DNA of 64,000 nucleotides from Ruminococcus sp. XPD3002 (GCA_900119535.1 FPJT01000010.1:1-64000); one strand, 5' to 3'; counted from the first letter of the stretch, positions 9,354-18,603 are shown. A program made the numbers and translations. The notes: generated by a model from the sequence alone, not told the origin.

Positions 9354-10271
9354 ATGAACATAGAGATAAACCGCATAAACGCCAATATAGAAAAGGATCC
9401 TTCGGGATTCGTAAAGAACATAAACGAGGAGTACCTCTTCCAGCTTGAACGAATTGCCGACGATATAGCCGCTCACCGTGATGAACGTCCCGTCATACTG
9501 CTTTCGGGACCGTCAGGTTCGGGCAAGACCACTACCGCTTTCATGATAGAAAAGCTTCTGGACGAAAAGGGTTGCACTACCCATACTCTGTCAATGGATA
9601 ACTACTTCAAGCCGCTTACAGAGGAAGAGAAAAAACTCGCCGCAGAGGGCAGAATGGACCTCGAATCTCCCCTGCGTGTGGATGCCGACCTGCTGAACAG
9701 TCAGATAGAGTCCATCGAAAGAGGCGAACCTACCGAGATACCGCACTATAACTTCGCCGAGTCGAAACGTGGTAAATCCAAGCTCACACTCGAAAGAAAA
9801 AAGGGCGAACTCGTTATATTCGAGGGCATTCACGCTCTTAACCCCGATGTTATAACCGTACCCGATGAACAGCTCTGCAAGCTCTACGTCAGCGTAAGAA
9901 CACGTATAACCTGCGATGATATCATCCTTCACCCCTCGAAGGTGCGTCTTCTCCGCAGAATGATAAGAGACAACAACTTCCGCAAGCGCTCGCTGAGAGA
10001 GACTATGAACATGTTCCACAGCGTAGAACAGGGCGAAAACAAGTACATCATGCCTTACAAGCACCGCTCGGACTACGATATCGATACCTTCATCGGCTAT
10101 GAGCTGAGCGCTTACCGTGATTCACTTCTCGGTCAGCTCAAAGAAATGGAAGACAGTGAGCTCGCCGACGTTACAAAGGTCCTCGAAAATACCGAACCTA
10201 TCGATAAACGCTTTATAACTCCCGATTCACTTGTATGCGAGTTCATCGGTCACGGACAGTTCAAGTATTAA
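9354..10271 (+). CDS. uridine kinase-like nucleoside kinase
   Basis: A 305-residue protein of the uridine kinase/phosphoribulokinase superfamily. It has P-loop GPSGSGKTTT at about residue 52, a substrate loop with SMDNYFKP, ESPLRVDADLL and the helper IFEGIHALNP. The extra N-terminal 45 residues and the C-terminal tail beyond classical Udk suggest the longer 'uridine kinase family' version common in Firmicutes, whose exact substrate is uncertain. GGGAG precedes the ATG. A strong terminator follows at once, so it is monocistronic. Confidence 0.82.
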   Translation: MNIEINRINANIEKDPSGFVKNINEEYLFQLERIADDIAAHRDERPVILLSGPSGSGKTTTAFMIEKLLDEKGCTTHTLSMDNYFKPLTEEEKKLAAEGRMDLESPLRVDADLLNSQIESIERGEPTEIPHYNFAESKRGKSKLTLERKKGELVIFEGIHALNPDVITVPDEQLCKLYVSVRTRITCDDIILHPSKVRLLRRMIRDNNFRKRSLRETMNMFHSVEQGENKYIMPYKHRSDYDIDTFIGYELSAYRDSLLGQLKEMEDSELADVTKVLENTEPIDKRFITPDSLVCEFIGHGQFKY

Positions 10272-10273
10272 AA

Positions 10274-10315
10274 ATCCCCTCCCCCGAAGCTTTTCCGAGG
10301 GAGGGTTATACTTTT
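10274..10315 (+). terminator. intrinsic terminator
   Basis: CCCTCCC pairs with GGGAGGG around an interior containing CCGAAGCTTTTCCG, followed by TTATACTTTTTT. It ends the kinase transcript and also lies at the 3' end of the convergent acetyltransferase gene. Confidence 0.85.
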
Positions 10316-10324
10316 TTATGTCGT

Positions 10325-10795
10325 TCACAACAGCTTCTCACAGGGATAGTAAATGTGTCCGAACTCCTCAACTTCATCATAGAATTCGAAACCAAGCCGC
10401 TTGTAGGTCCTTACAGCAGGGATATTCTCGACCGCTGCCAGAAGGTGAACAGACTTGCACCCTTGCTGACGCAGTTCATCAATGATACGGCTCATGATAG
10501 CCTTTGATAACCCCCAGCCCTGAAATTCGGGAGCAACTGCTACACGTGCTATTTCCCTGCCCTCACACTGCCAGCATTCAAGATGATCACACTCGTTCTC
10601 AGGCACAACCGATGCCGCACCGATTATCCTGCCTTCATCTTCAAGTATGTACAGCGTGTTAGCATTGATATCTTCGCGGATAGTCTGCTCATTCGGATAA
10701 TTTTCATCCCATACGCAGAACCTTCTGCCAATGACAGAGCGATACAGTTCCAGAACTGCTTTTGCATTTTCAGATGTTGCCTTTTTAAGTATCAT
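10325..10795 (-). CDS. GNAT family N-acetyltransferase
   Basis: About 156 residues with the GNAT fold: motif A REIARVAVAPEFQGWGLSKAIMSRIIDEL (R/Q-x-x-G-x-G/A type acetyl-CoA loop) and the following HLLAAVENIPAVRTYKRLGFEF, the usual motif B. Substrate unknown. I place the start at 10795 (MILKKATSEN) rather than a longer reading frame, because AGGAGGG lies seven bases upstream of that ATG. Single gene, convergent with the kinase. Confidence 0.85.
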   Translation of the reverse strand: MILKKATSENAKAVLELYRSVIGRRFCVWDENYPNEQTIREDINANTLYILEDEGRIIGAASVVPENECDHLECWQCEGREIARVAVAPEFQGWGLSKAIMSRIIDELRQQGCKSVHLLAAVENIPAVRTYKRLGFEFYDEVEEFGHIYYPCEKLL

Positions 10796-10938
10796 AAGTC
10801 TCCCTCCTTTTTTATTATTGTACTTCATTTGTATACGTTTGTCAATACTAATTTATAAATATATGTGATTACCTGTCAAAAAATACGCAATGATTTTGTG
10901 CAAATATACAATTTTATATTTGACCTTGCTTTTCCCTC

Positions 10939-10967
10939 TTGACTTTGTCCCGCTTTTGTATTATAAT
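10939..10967 (+). promoter_or_regulatory. tRNA promoter
   Basis: TTGACT (10939-10944), a 17-base spacer and TATAAT (10962-10967) lie 34 bases upstream of tRNA-Met. The promoter resembles that of tRNA-Thr at 52986-53014 (shared TTGACTTT.TCCCG.TTTTG). Confidence 0.85.
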
Positions 10968-11001
10968 AATTTAGTCGCAGGTGATGCCTGCAAGTCAATA
11001 C

Positions 11002-11078
11002 GGCGGCATAGCTCAGTTGGCTAGAGTACTCGGTTCATACCCGATTGGTCGTTGGTTCAAATCCTACTGCCGCTACCA
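11002..11078 (+). tRNA. tRNA-Met (CAT)
   Basis: 77 bases including encoded CCA. The acceptor GGCGGCA pairs with TGCCGCT, and the anticodon loop TTCATAC gives CAT. The layout matches elongator tRNA-Met. Two stem positions look unpaired (27-43 and 51-63, C/T and T/T), so this copy may be slightly degraded or have unusual pairs. Confidence 0.9.
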
Positions 11079-11083
11079 AATAT

Positions 11084-11155
11084 GGCCCGTTGGTCAAGAG
11101 GTTAAGACATCGCCCTTTCACGGCGGAATCATGGGTTCAATTCCCGTACGGGTCA
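11084..11155 (+). tRNA. tRNA-Glu (TTC), integration target
   Basis: 72 bases without encoded CCA. Acceptor GGCCCGT pairs with ACGGGTC and the anticodon loop CTTTCAC gives TTC. It is five bases after tRNA-Met and cotranscribed with it. Its 3' end lies inside the 26-bp repeat that bounds the integrated element, and the element restores an intact tRNA. Confidence 0.95.
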
Positions 11156-11161
11156 CTTAAC
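11136..11161 (+). repeat. attL, left copy of 26-bp direct repeat
   Basis: The sequence starts TTCAATTCCC and ends CACTTAAC, and covers the T-loop/acceptor 3' part of tRNA-Glu. An identical copy is at 32854-32879. A tRNA 3'-end identity block next to a tyrosine integrase is the standard attachment-site configuration. Confidence 0.93.
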
Positions 11162-11164
11162 GAT

Positions 11165-11208
11165 AAATTCGCAAATGACGGTATATCGCCATTTGCGAAT
11201 TTCTTTTT
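11165..11208 (+). terminator. terminator after tRNA-Glu supplied by the element
   Basis: A 13-bp perfect stem (AAATTCGCAAATG with CATTTGCGAATTT) is followed by CTTTTTAT. It lies just inside attL and so replaces the native terminator, which is now at 32886-32922 beyond attR. Confidence 0.9.
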
Positions 11209-11277
11209 ATCCGTAAAAATGCATTTTGTTCTTTGTTTGTTCTTTATTTCAAAAAACGTCGTTTTCAGAGCCGGAGG

Positions 11278-12471
11278 TTATTCACCTCCCGGCTCCTTTT
11301 TATTGCCTGAAAAATCAAGAGCTGCACTGACTGCTTCTGAGACTTTCGCCTGTGCTTCTTCCAACATATGACAGTAAATATTACTTGTTGTAGAAACAGT
11401 CGAATGTCCTAACGCTCCTGAGACTGTCACGATGTCCACGCCCTGATTGACAAGAAGTGAAGCGAACAAGTGCCTGAAACTATGTAAGCCATAGAACGGA
11501 AGATCGTGCTTCTCACAGAATTCACCGAGCCAGAAATAAGGTGTGCCATTCTGCATGGGCAGGCCGTTCCATTTGGTGTAGAGCCTGTCTGTCTCCACCC
11601 ACTTGTCACCGCATTTGAGAGCCTGCATATCCTGTTCGTCTTTGTACTCTCGGAGCATATCCATTATCTCCTTCGGAAATTTCAGCGTTCTTTGGGACTT
11701 CTTGGTCTTGGTGGTATCGGTGTACGTTCCCTTTCTGCCTGTGTAGTTGCTTGTTCTGCGGACACTGATGATATTGTTCTCGAAGTCCACATCTTTCCAT
11801 TCAAGTCCTAACATCTCACCACGGCGGAAACCGCTGAATATCATCAGATTGAAGAATGTACGATACTTCAGTGGCTCATTGTTCAGCAGCGTGAGGAATC
11901 GCTGCACCTGTTCAGAAGTGTATATCTTTTTCTCCGCCTGATCGTTCTTCGGCAACGTTACCTTTGAACATGGATTGTCGTTCACCACGCCCATTTTCAC
12001 GGCATAGCTGAAAACATCGGACACGAAGCTCAGGTTATGCCTTATGGTCTTGGGTGCAAGAGGCTTCCCCGTGCGCTCATTCGCGCCCTCTCTCGAAAGA
12101 GAATTGACGAATGCCTGTATCTGTCTCGGAGTTATCTTGTCCATTCTCATGTGACCAAGTGCAGGGTATATTCTCCCCCTAAGCTGAAGAATACGCTCGT
12201 ATGTGGTGTTTCTGAGATTCGGCTTTGCATACTCCTCAAACCACTGCTCCGCAAATCGCTGGAACTTTATCGCCGAGGTTATCTGTCCCCTCATGCACTC
12301 TTCCTCGAACAGCACCGCCATTTTGTTGACTTCCCTCTCTATCTGCCGCGGAGTCATTCCGGGCTCGGGATAGTAGCTCCTGTACTGATTGTGCTGCTTG
12401 CCGTCGACTCCGTAACCGCAGGAGACTCTTATTTCATACGAACCGTTTTTTCTTTTTCTGATAGCCGCCAT
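11278..12471 (-). CDS. tyrosine recombinase (integrase)
   Basis: A 397-residue phage-type integrase. The N-terminus (AAIRKRKNGSYEIRVSCGYG) is an arm-type DNA-binding domain. Residues about 70-165 are the SAM-like core-binding domain. The catalytic domain has R216 (SGFRRGE), H330-x-x-R333 (HSFRH), H356 (GALGH) and nucleophile Y366 (SNIYCHM). It cuts and rejoins the 26-bp att sites in tRNA-Glu. It reads toward attL, as usual for such elements, and appears intact. Confidence 0.95.
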   Translation of the reverse strand: MAAIRKRKNGSYEIRVSCGYGVDGKQHNQYRSYYPEPGMTPRQIEREVNKMAVLFEEECMRGQITSAIKFQRFAEQWFEEYAKPNLRNTTYERILQLRGRIYPALGHMRMDKITPRQIQAFVNSLSREGANERTGKPLAPKTIRHNLSFVSDVFSYAVKMGVVNDNPCSKVTLPKNDQAEKKIYTSEQVQRFLTLLNNEPLKYRTFFNLMIFSGFRRGEMLGLEWKDVDFENNIISVRRTSNYTGRKGTYTDTTKTKKSQRTLKFPKEIMDMLREYKDEQDMQALKCGDKWVETDRLYTKWNGLPMQNGTPYFWLGEFCEKHDLPFYGLHSFRHLFASLLVNQGVDIVTVSGALGHSTVSTTSNIYCHMLEEAQAKVSEAVSAALDFSGNKKEPGGE

Positions 12472-12574
12472 ATATAAAACCTCCGTTCAATAATACGGCG
12501 CGTTTCTACCAACAACATTCTACCACAACGCGGCAGAAAAGTCCAGCAGAAACGCGCCTTTTCGCACTATTTAT

Positions 12575-12766
12575 TTACGCAGTCTCCCCACGCAGATACC
12601 TGAGGAACAAGTCCTTGTTGATGAGATATTTCTTGCCTGCCATTATGTGCGGCACCTGATCGTTTATGCACATCTGACGGACTCTGTATTCGGTCAGCCC
12701 CTCCACCAGTGCAGCCGCTTCCTTTATGGTCAGCATAACTATTCTTTCCTCGTTGTTTTCACCCAT
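12575..12766 (-). CDS. excisionase-like helix-turn-helix protein
   Basis: About 63 residues: LTIKEAAALVEGLTEYRVRQMCINDQVPHIMAGKKYLINKDLFLRYL is the winged-helix layout of Xis/'DNA-binding domain, excisionase family' proteins. I start at 12766 (MGENNEER) because AAAGGAG is seven bases before it. It lies about 100 bases upstream of the integrase in the same direction, consistent with a role in directing excision. It could also be a small regulator. Confidence 0.75.
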   Translation of the reverse strand: MGENNEERIVMLTIKEAAALVEGLTEYRVRQMCINDQVPHIMAGKKYLINKDLFLRYLRGETA

Positions 12767-12887
12767 TCTATTCTCCTTTCGCCGAACGTCAGTTGTTCTC
12801 ACGAATGAATGCTGCGGTCATTTTTATCACTCCCTTCAAAGGTCAAATGGGCACGGCGACAACCGTACCCATGCCATTTCTATAATG

Positions 12888-13166
12888 CTATTTCAGGTTC
12901 TCGCTGCTGCCGAACATCACATCAGTTATCAGTTCGGCGCAGTCGCGGAAGCCTTGTATGTAGCTCTCTGCTGCCATTGTTTCGGACAGCATTCCCTGCA
13001 TATCTGTTATGTCATTCAGCAGTTTCTTGTCGTCAGCCGACAGTCGTTTCTCCAGTGTGTCGCACATCTCAAGCAGTTCCAGACTTCGCTTTGCATAGTC
13101 GGAGTCCTTCCTGACATCGTGCTGACACGGTATGACGTTCCCGTAATACAGATCCTGCAACTTCAT
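12888..13166 (-). CDS. DUF6809-like small protein
   Basis: About 92 residues starting MKLQDLYYGNVIPCQHD and ending in an acidic helical region. The opening resembles small proteins (DUF6809) that are frequent in Firmicutes mobile elements, with no known function. The start at 13166 is chosen because AGGAGGTGA lies eight bases upstream. Helical, possibly a coiled coil, no membrane segment. Its place between the excisionase-like gene and the ribbon-helix-helix-like genes suggests an element maintenance role, which is inference. Confidence 0.6.
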   Translation of the reverse strand: MKLQDLYYGNVIPCQHDVRKDSDYAKRSLELLEMCDTLEKRLSADDKKLLNDITDMQGMLSETMAAESYIQGFRDCAELITDVMFGSSENLK

Positions 13167-13196
13167 CGCCGCGGTCACCTCCTGACCAACAATCAT

Positions 13197-13751
13197 ACCA
13201 CAGCTTGCTGTCGAAATCCATTCACCAGACTGGACGAATGTCGGCTGTTGATACCGAGCACAACCACTACAAGGGTATCGGCTTTCACGATACCCTTATT
13301 ACAAAGGCTGTCACGTTTGATGATACCCTTTGTTGACAGAGACGCCGTCACGTTTCGTTACTCCAGCCCCCTGACCGAACAAATCGTTCTGTCAGCTCAT
13401 ACCTTCCGATATGGATGATTTGAAGGTGCTGCCGTTTTGGCAACGCCTGTCGGTACTGAACGTTTCGTTCACACCCGCCCCGAAACAGGGCGAGTGCAGT
13501 ACGGTGAACGCAGCATTCACCTTGAGCTGCTGTCGTATTTCCATACATCAGCTCAGTCCGTTTTGGACACCCCTTTGCTGAGTCTGCGATTTGCCAACTC
13601 AGGTTTATGAGGTGGCGGTTCACCACCTCATAATCGTGACGGGATATTTCATCCCACCATAACGAATGTCCATTATGGGAACTCTATCCTGAGCCGGGAA
13701 TGAGTGCAGTCCTGTTTCGGGACTTCAAGTACCGTCACGGTAGTCGAGTCC
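13197..13751. other. non-coding region with hairpins inside the element
   Basis: 555 bases without a convincing gene on either strand. It holds several short inverted repeats: GAGGTGG...CCACCTC at about 13609-13629, GGTGAACGCAGCATTCACC at about 13502-13520, and repeated TACCCTT/GTCACGTTT fragments at 13275-13350. It may be a structured RNA, an origin or operator region between the maintenance genes; nothing more can be said. Confidence 0.4.
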
Positions 13752-14180
13752 CTATATCGGAGAGTCATCGCTGTCGACTATCCCCTCACGCTCATTTCGC
13801 ATGATAAGGTCATCGAGGTTGACCTTTCCTCTCGTTCTGCGGACGTTGTTGACAGCCTCACGTCGGACGTCCTTGAGATGATTTTTGCTGACCTCGAAGG
13901 TCTCTGCCAGCAGTGCAATGAGCATTTCGACCTCTACAGCGTAACGGAAAAGTCCCTTTGAGATTTTCGTTATGCCCTCATCATTTGCCGCGGATATGCA
14001 CTCTGCAAGCTCAGGGACGAGCACTTCTGACTTGTCTTTTATCTTCCTCGTTGCGAGATATAATCTCAGTGCGGACTCGATAAGCTCCGAGCGGCTGCCG
14101 CCGTTCTTGGAAAGATACTCGTCGCACTCGCGGAGCAAGTCCTCGGAAATATAAATGCCAGTCCTCACTTTTTCACTCAT
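13752..14180 (-). CDS. ribbon-helix-helix-like protein, downstream of pair
   Basis: About 142 residues. The N-terminus (KVRTGIYISEDLLRECDEYLSKNGGSRSELIESALRLYLATR) is a typical MetJ/Arc/CopG-like ribbon-helix-helix DNA-binding domain. The C-terminal half is helical and unrecognised. I start at 14180, where GAAAGGAAG is properly spaced; the start overlaps the upstream gene's stop, indicating translational coupling. Such proteins serve in plasmid partition, copy control or mobilisation. Confidence 0.7.
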   Translation of the reverse strand: MSEKVRTGIYISEDLLRECDEYLSKNGGSRSELIESALRLYLATRKIKDKSEVLVPELAECISAANDEGITKISKGLFRYAVEVEMLIALLAETFEVSKNHLKDVRREAVNNVRRTRGKVNLDDLIMRNEREGIVDSDDSPI

Positions 14181-14592
14181 CGTCATCGCTTCCTTTCTGA
14201 TAATCGTAGGCACGCTCGAAGTTGATAACGCCGTTGATGTGAGCAACATCGTCGACACACATACCTCTGAGGTCGTCGATCGTTTCGTCATCTACATCGT
14301 TGACCGCCGCGATAATGTGTGACTGCATTGCCGACTCCACCGCCAGCTTGAAGAGCCCGCGGTTGATACGGTACTCAGAGCCTTTGACTATTCCGTCGAT
14401 AATTGAAGTCAGGACGTGTGCGAGATATTCCGTTGCGATACCCGAATTGCAATCGAGGTAGCCTGAATAAAACTTGATAGCGTTCTCAATGAATTCACTC
14501 TGAGATGTAGCATTTGCTGCCTTCAAATGATCAACCATCAGCTCTTTTGTACTGGGGTAGAGCCACACCGCCTGCTTTTCCTTTTTCTCCAT
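14173..14592 (-). CDS. ribbon-helix-helix-like protein, upstream of pair
   Basis: About 139 residues, start placed at 14592 behind GGAGGG. Residues 1-45 (QAVWLYPSTKELMVDHLKAANATSQSEFIENAIKFYSGYL) look like a ribbon-helix-helix domain. The remaining part is helical and matches the layout of its downstream neighbour, including a 'GLFK/RxAVE' segment present in both. The two are therefore probably diverged paralogues that may form a heteromer. Function in element replication or partition is inferred from position beside the ATPase gene. Confidence 0.65.
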   Translation of the reverse strand: MEKKEKQAVWLYPSTKELMVDHLKAANATSQSEFIENAIKFYSGYLDCNSGIATEYLAHVLTSIIDGIVKGSEYRINRGLFKLAVESAMQSHIIAAVNDVDDETIDDLRGMCVDDVAHINGVINFERAYDYQKGSDDDE

Positions 14593-14754
14593 AATTCCCT
14601 CCATTATTACTCACCGACTCCGTTTAATTTCCTATGTTTCGCTGATTTTTTCATTTCCGACTCCTGAACCGTAACACTCAGCGAAGTTACGACTCCTTTT
14701 GGCAGAACCCTCTTTTTCTGCTATTTTGCGGTCGGCTTTGCCGCTCCGCTGTGA

Positions 14755-14784
14755 CCATTTCGGGGGCTGCGACCCCGAAATTTT
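14755..14784. terminator. hairpin after the ATPase gene
   Basis: ATTTCGGGG pairs with CCCCGAAAT around GCTGCGA, followed by TTTT on the plus strand. It lies between the ATPase gene and the ribbon-helix-helix genes, and may be a terminator or processing site. Confidence 0.5.
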
Positions 14785-14800
14785 AACCTGCAACAGACAG

Positions 14801-16576
14801 TCAATGCCTGATTTCGGGCACTTCCGTGTCCGCAAACATCTTCGACTTATCAAGCACCGCAACGCTCATCTGACGGTCATCGGTGACACGAACAGTCGTC
14901 GTGTTGCGCTTGCCCTTCACGACCATGATACCGTCATCTACCAGCTGCTGTATCAGACTATTTTTGCCAATGGAGAAGCTCTCACCCATTTCCTTCGACA
15001 GCTTCACAACCTCCGAGAACGCCGCATTCATGATGAGGTAGTAGAAGTTGTCGTCATCAAAGCCGATGAAGCCTTTTCGGTTCATATCGCAGTCGCTGCC
15101 AATAACGTTGACACTGCACCTGCCGCTGTCGAGCAGACTTTTCAGCTTGTCGCAGAATTGATACGAATAGTTTTCGTTCTCGACAATGGAATTATTTCTG
15201 ACTGAACTTGTGACGATTATGTTTCGGAACGAGCTTTTGTAGTTCTCCATGTCCTGCACACCTATTTCTTCTTTGGCATTGAGAAACGCAAGCAGTAAGT
15301 CGAAGCCTATCATCAAATGCGCGAGAGTATCGGGAACTCTTGTATGGATGTTTTCACACCTTGCAGACAGTTCCGCTGTTATTTCGGTGCGGTATTTTTT
15401 GAATGTATCTGACAAGCCCTGCACGAAAGTATTTTCATCGCAGAGATATGTTTCACGCAGCCAGTCAACGTAGCTGTGCATTATCGACGCAAGCACACCG
15501 TCCGCCGCAAGCTGCTGATATTCAGTCATCAGTGTGAGGTCAATGTCGTCCGCTTTCATCTCGACGATGAAATAACGCGCAAGACCGCTCTGCGATATCT
15601 CGGGAACGTACTCCGCAGTGACAAGACACATACCCGTCGGCGGACGCGACGGCTGCAATTCAATCTTACTATTCAGCCTTGCACGACCGATTCGGTCACC
15701 ATAGAAACGTGCAAGATTTTGCGCAGTGCTTTTCATCTCAGAGTCACCGTACACACCATTCGGGTGCAGGTCGTCGACGCAGGTCAGCACGTCCTTCAGC
15801 GAATAGATGTTGCTGAGTATACTGTTCGCTGTATCGTGAAACGACATCGGGAGCGTACTTGCAGTGAAGCTGCCGAAGAATGAACACATCAGCGCCGCAG
15901 TCGTTGATTTGCGCGTACCTGTTTTACCAACAAGAGCAGTTATGAATTTCGGTTCACAGCTCGCCGCTTTCAAGAAGTGTTCCAATGGAGACAAAAATGT
16001 TACTGCAAGCAGCGGCAGCATAACTCTCTGCGGCAGCAGACCGTTTTCAAGCAGAGCTGTGAGATAGAACAGCTTGTCCGCACTGGCAGGTATACTCCAA
16101 TGATAAGCGTTCAGCTTACCTTGCAGCTCCACAGTGAACTCGCTATCCGCAGACGGCATCAGGAACTCATACCGCTCACCGATCGACCGCCAGCCCGTCT
16201 GACTGTACACTGTCCTGAACTCGACATCAGCTCTGGTGCTCATAATTGCATGACGTATTTTGCCGAGCGTATTGTTTGCAGGCGAATATGAACCCAGCGA
16301 ACCCCACTTCTCGATGAGCCACTTCATGCTGCTCATCTCGTCTGCGGTTACTGTGACTGTAGGCATTGTCGTTCCGTTTGAGTGTACAGCTCCGACCTCG
16401 AATGCTTTGCGCTGTTCCGCTCCGTCGTCGAAGGTTATCTCCGATTTCAGCACAGGAACGTAATCGCAGAGCCTGACCATTGTGACCTTTCCCTTCCGCT
16501 CGACCGTTTCGTAAAGGCAGCCGTCTTTGACGCAATACGTCTCGTTGTAAATGTTGTTGTCGTAGTTTTCGGTCAT
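14801..16576 (-). CDS. DUF927-like P-loop ATPase, putative replication protein
   Basis: About 591 residues. A Walker A motif GKTGTRKSTTAA lies near residue 235, preceded by a hydrophobic stretch. Walker B-like LTCVDDLHP and an arginine-finger-like region SGLARYFIVE follow. This is the pattern of DUF927-type helicase/ATPases found in plasmids, integrative elements and phage-like islands. The C-terminal 130 residues look like a winged helix. The start at 16576 has AAAGGATG upstream. It probably drives replication of the excised element, with the repeat array upstream as its origin; both points are inference. Confidence 0.6.
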   Translation of the reverse strand: MTENYDNNIYNETYCVKDGCLYETVERKGKVTMVRLCDYVPVLKSEITFDDGAEQRKAFEVGAVHSNGTTMPTVTVTADEMSSMKWLIEKWGSLGSYSPANNTLGKIRHAIMSTRADVEFRTVYSQTGWRSIGERYEFLMPSADSEFTVELQGKLNAYHWSIPASADKLFYLTALLENGLLPQRVMLPLLAVTFLSPLEHFLKAASCEPKFITALVGKTGTRKSTTAALMCSFFGSFTASTLPMSFHDTANSILSNIYSLKDVLTCVDDLHPNGVYGDSEMKSTAQNLARFYGDRIGRARLNSKIELQPSRPPTGMCLVTAEYVPEISQSGLARYFIVEMKADDIDLTLMTEYQQLAADGVLASIMHSYVDWLRETYLCDENTFVQGLSDTFKKYRTEITAELSARCENIHTRVPDTLAHLMIGFDLLLAFLNAKEEIGVQDMENYKSSFRNIIVTSSVRNNSIVENENYSYQFCDKLKSLLDSGRCSVNVIGSDCDMNRKGFIGFDDDNFYYLIMNAAFSEVVKLSKEMGESFSIGKNSLIQQLVDDGIMVVKGKRNTTTVRVTDDRQMSVAVLDKSKMFADTEVPEIRH

Positions 16577-16779
16577 CCTATCATCCTTTCTTTTCAAACT
16601 CGCTTTATTTGCCCTAAGATTCGCTCCGAGAGCTTGTGTGGTGTAGTTATCCCTCCTTCCTTCTCAGGGCGGCACAAACCGCGCACAAACGTGCGACACG
16701 GTGCCTGCCACTCTGATTTTACTAACAAACTACCAAACACTGTCAAAGCACCTGATACAGAGCTTTTCCGGCGTTAGCA

Positions 16780-18400
16780 ATTTACTATCGCAGAACTAAC
16801 AACTACCGATTTTGCTATCGGCAGAAGTAAAGATATATCGGCATTTAGGCGCTCTCGGTAGCAAGTTAGCAATTGTTTTGTGTGAGCCCTTGCACAGTAC
16901 CGTTCCTTTCATTCCGCCTTGCGTGACGAGAGAGAAGTAGTTCACAGCTCGATGCGCTAAGCCCCTCCAAGGAAGGGTGCCCCTTCAGCCAATTTCGCAA
17001 GCTACTAAATACGAACCCTTACTTTAAGGCTCGGTAGCCAAACTTGCTGAGGACACGCTGCGGAACTATTGCGGCGCACTTAACTGCTGTGTTATCACTC
17101 CTGCACAGGATATTCAATTGTCAAGATACTTTGCCCTCTAATTATAGAGAACTGGGAGAGGCGTTTTGATAAGCCTTTCCGGCAAATTTTTCAGAAAATT
17201 CTCCATTTCTAAAAATTGCCCTCTACTTATAAGGGAATGGGAAGGGCGTTTTGCACAGTCTTTTTGTAAAACTTTGTAGGACTGCACAAGCACCGAATTA
17301 TTTGTCCCTCTAATTATAGGGAACTGAGAGAGCCCATTTTGCTACCCATTTAATAATTTTTTCATATTATTTTGTAGAGGTGCATAATTGCCGGCTTATG
17401 AATATTCCCATTTTTATCGCCTCATATAGTAGCCGTTGGGAAGGGCTGTTTTGAACGACTTTTTTCAAAATTTGTATGATTGCACAAGTTCGATTACTTA
17501 TTTTGCTGCCGCTTTTGTGTCCTTCATATAGTAGCCGCTGAGAGATGCTCTTTTGGGCCATGATTTTGAAACTTTGTAGGCTTGCACAGAATCATGTTTG
17601 AAGCTTCGTATATTTTGCCAATTAAAAACTAACAACTATCAACTTTGCTATCAGTGAAAATGAAGATATACCGCCGTTTACGATAGTCTGGTAGCAAGTT
17701 AGCAATTTTTTTACAGGAGCCCTTGCGCAGTACCGTTCCTTTCATTCCGTCTTGTGTGACGAGAGAGAAGTATTTCACAGCTCGATGCGCTAAGCCCATC
17801 CAAGCTATTGCGGCGCACTTAACTGCTGTGTTATCACTCCTGCGCAGGATATTCAATTGTCAAGATTCTATGCCCCTCTACTTATAGAGAACTGGGAGAG
17901 GCATTTTGTAGCCCTATTTTTCAAAAACTTTGTGACTATGCACAAGCTGAGGCATATGGCGGTTGCTTATTTTGTCCTCTACTCATAAAGAACTGGGATA
18001 GCCGTTTTACCACCCATTTCATAATATTTTCGTATTATTTTGTAGAGGTGCATAATTGTCTGCTCATCAATGTTCTCATTTTTATCGCCTCCATATATAA
18101 GGGAATGGGAGAAGGTGTTTTTGAAGTTTGCCTAAAAAAGTTTGGATAGCTGCACAAAACACGACCAATATGTGCCGATTATTTTGCCCTCTACTTATAG
18201 GGGAATGGGAGAGGCATTTTGATAACCTATTTCACACAACTTTCACTTTAATTTGTAGAGCTGCATAAAAGCCGGTTGAATATAACCCGCGTTTTTATCG
18301 TCACCTTATTGTCGCCGATGAGGAGGACGCCTTTCAATGCCATCTACTTATAAGGAACTGGGAAAGCCATTTTGCACAGTCGTTTTTCAAATCTTTGGAT
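16780..18400. repeat. duplicated block plus about ten degenerate hairpin repeats
   Basis: Two homologous blocks (about 16795-17133 and 17628-17873, sharing TACCGTTCCTTTCATTCCG and CACTTAACTGCTGTGTTATC) are each followed by five repeat units. Units start near 17134, 17219, 17306, 17420, 17521, then 17874, 17976, 18088, 18187 and 18340, so spacing is 85-150 bases. The unit core is CCTCTACTTATAGAGAACTG then GGAGAGGCATTTTG, and later AACTTTGTAGG with TGCACAA. The ends of the core pair with each other (CCTCT/AGAGG, GCCCT/AGGGC) and vary together. Not a CRISPR array. It could be a replication origin with iterons or a tandem structured RNA. Confidence 0.75.
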
Positions 18401-18414
18401 AAACGCACAAAAAA

Positions 18415-18447
18415 CAGCACCTGCAATTGTTTATATTGCAGGTGCTG
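18415..18447. terminator. 13-bp perfect inverted repeat
   Basis: CAGCACCTGCAAT and ATTGCAGGTGCTG flank a seven-base loop, followed by an AT-rich tract with TTCTTTTT. It closes the repeat array and may terminate transcription across it. Confidence 0.65.
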
Positions 18448-18478
18448 CACTAATAATTATTCTTTTTCGGCAGTGGCA

Positions 18479-18603
18479 GTTGTTGCAAAAAGCACAACAA
18501 CTGTTCTTCATTTTTTCACCCTTAAGTCTATAATATGCAGTTTTTTCATGTTCCTATTTGTCTCCAGCTTTCTATCGTAACTGTTGCATTTTTTGCAACA
18601 GTT
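18479..18603. repeat. two palindromes of the GTTGTTGC/GCAACAAC family
   Basis: GTTGTTG...CAACAAC at 18479-18501 and AACTGTTGCA...TTGCAACAGTT at 18579-18603. Related palindromes recur at 25272-25366 and 33344-33370. All lie in gene-free DNA near cargo boundaries. Confidence 0.65.

Noticed and set aside
13348..13626. 92-codon minus-strand ORF in the element's non-coding region
   Set aside because: No ribosome binding site, biased low-complexity composition and overlap with several hairpins; not convincing as a gene.
17134..18400. CRISPR array
   Set aside because: Repeat units are degenerate, 85-150 bases apart, the intervening DNA is itself conserved between units, and there are no cas genes.
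16780..18400. Named large phage/rumen RNAs such as GOLLD or ROOL, which often lie near tRNA genes
   Set aside because: Considered because of the structured repeats, but I cannot match their consensus by eye and the short repeated units do not resemble one large ornate RNA; a covariance search would decide.
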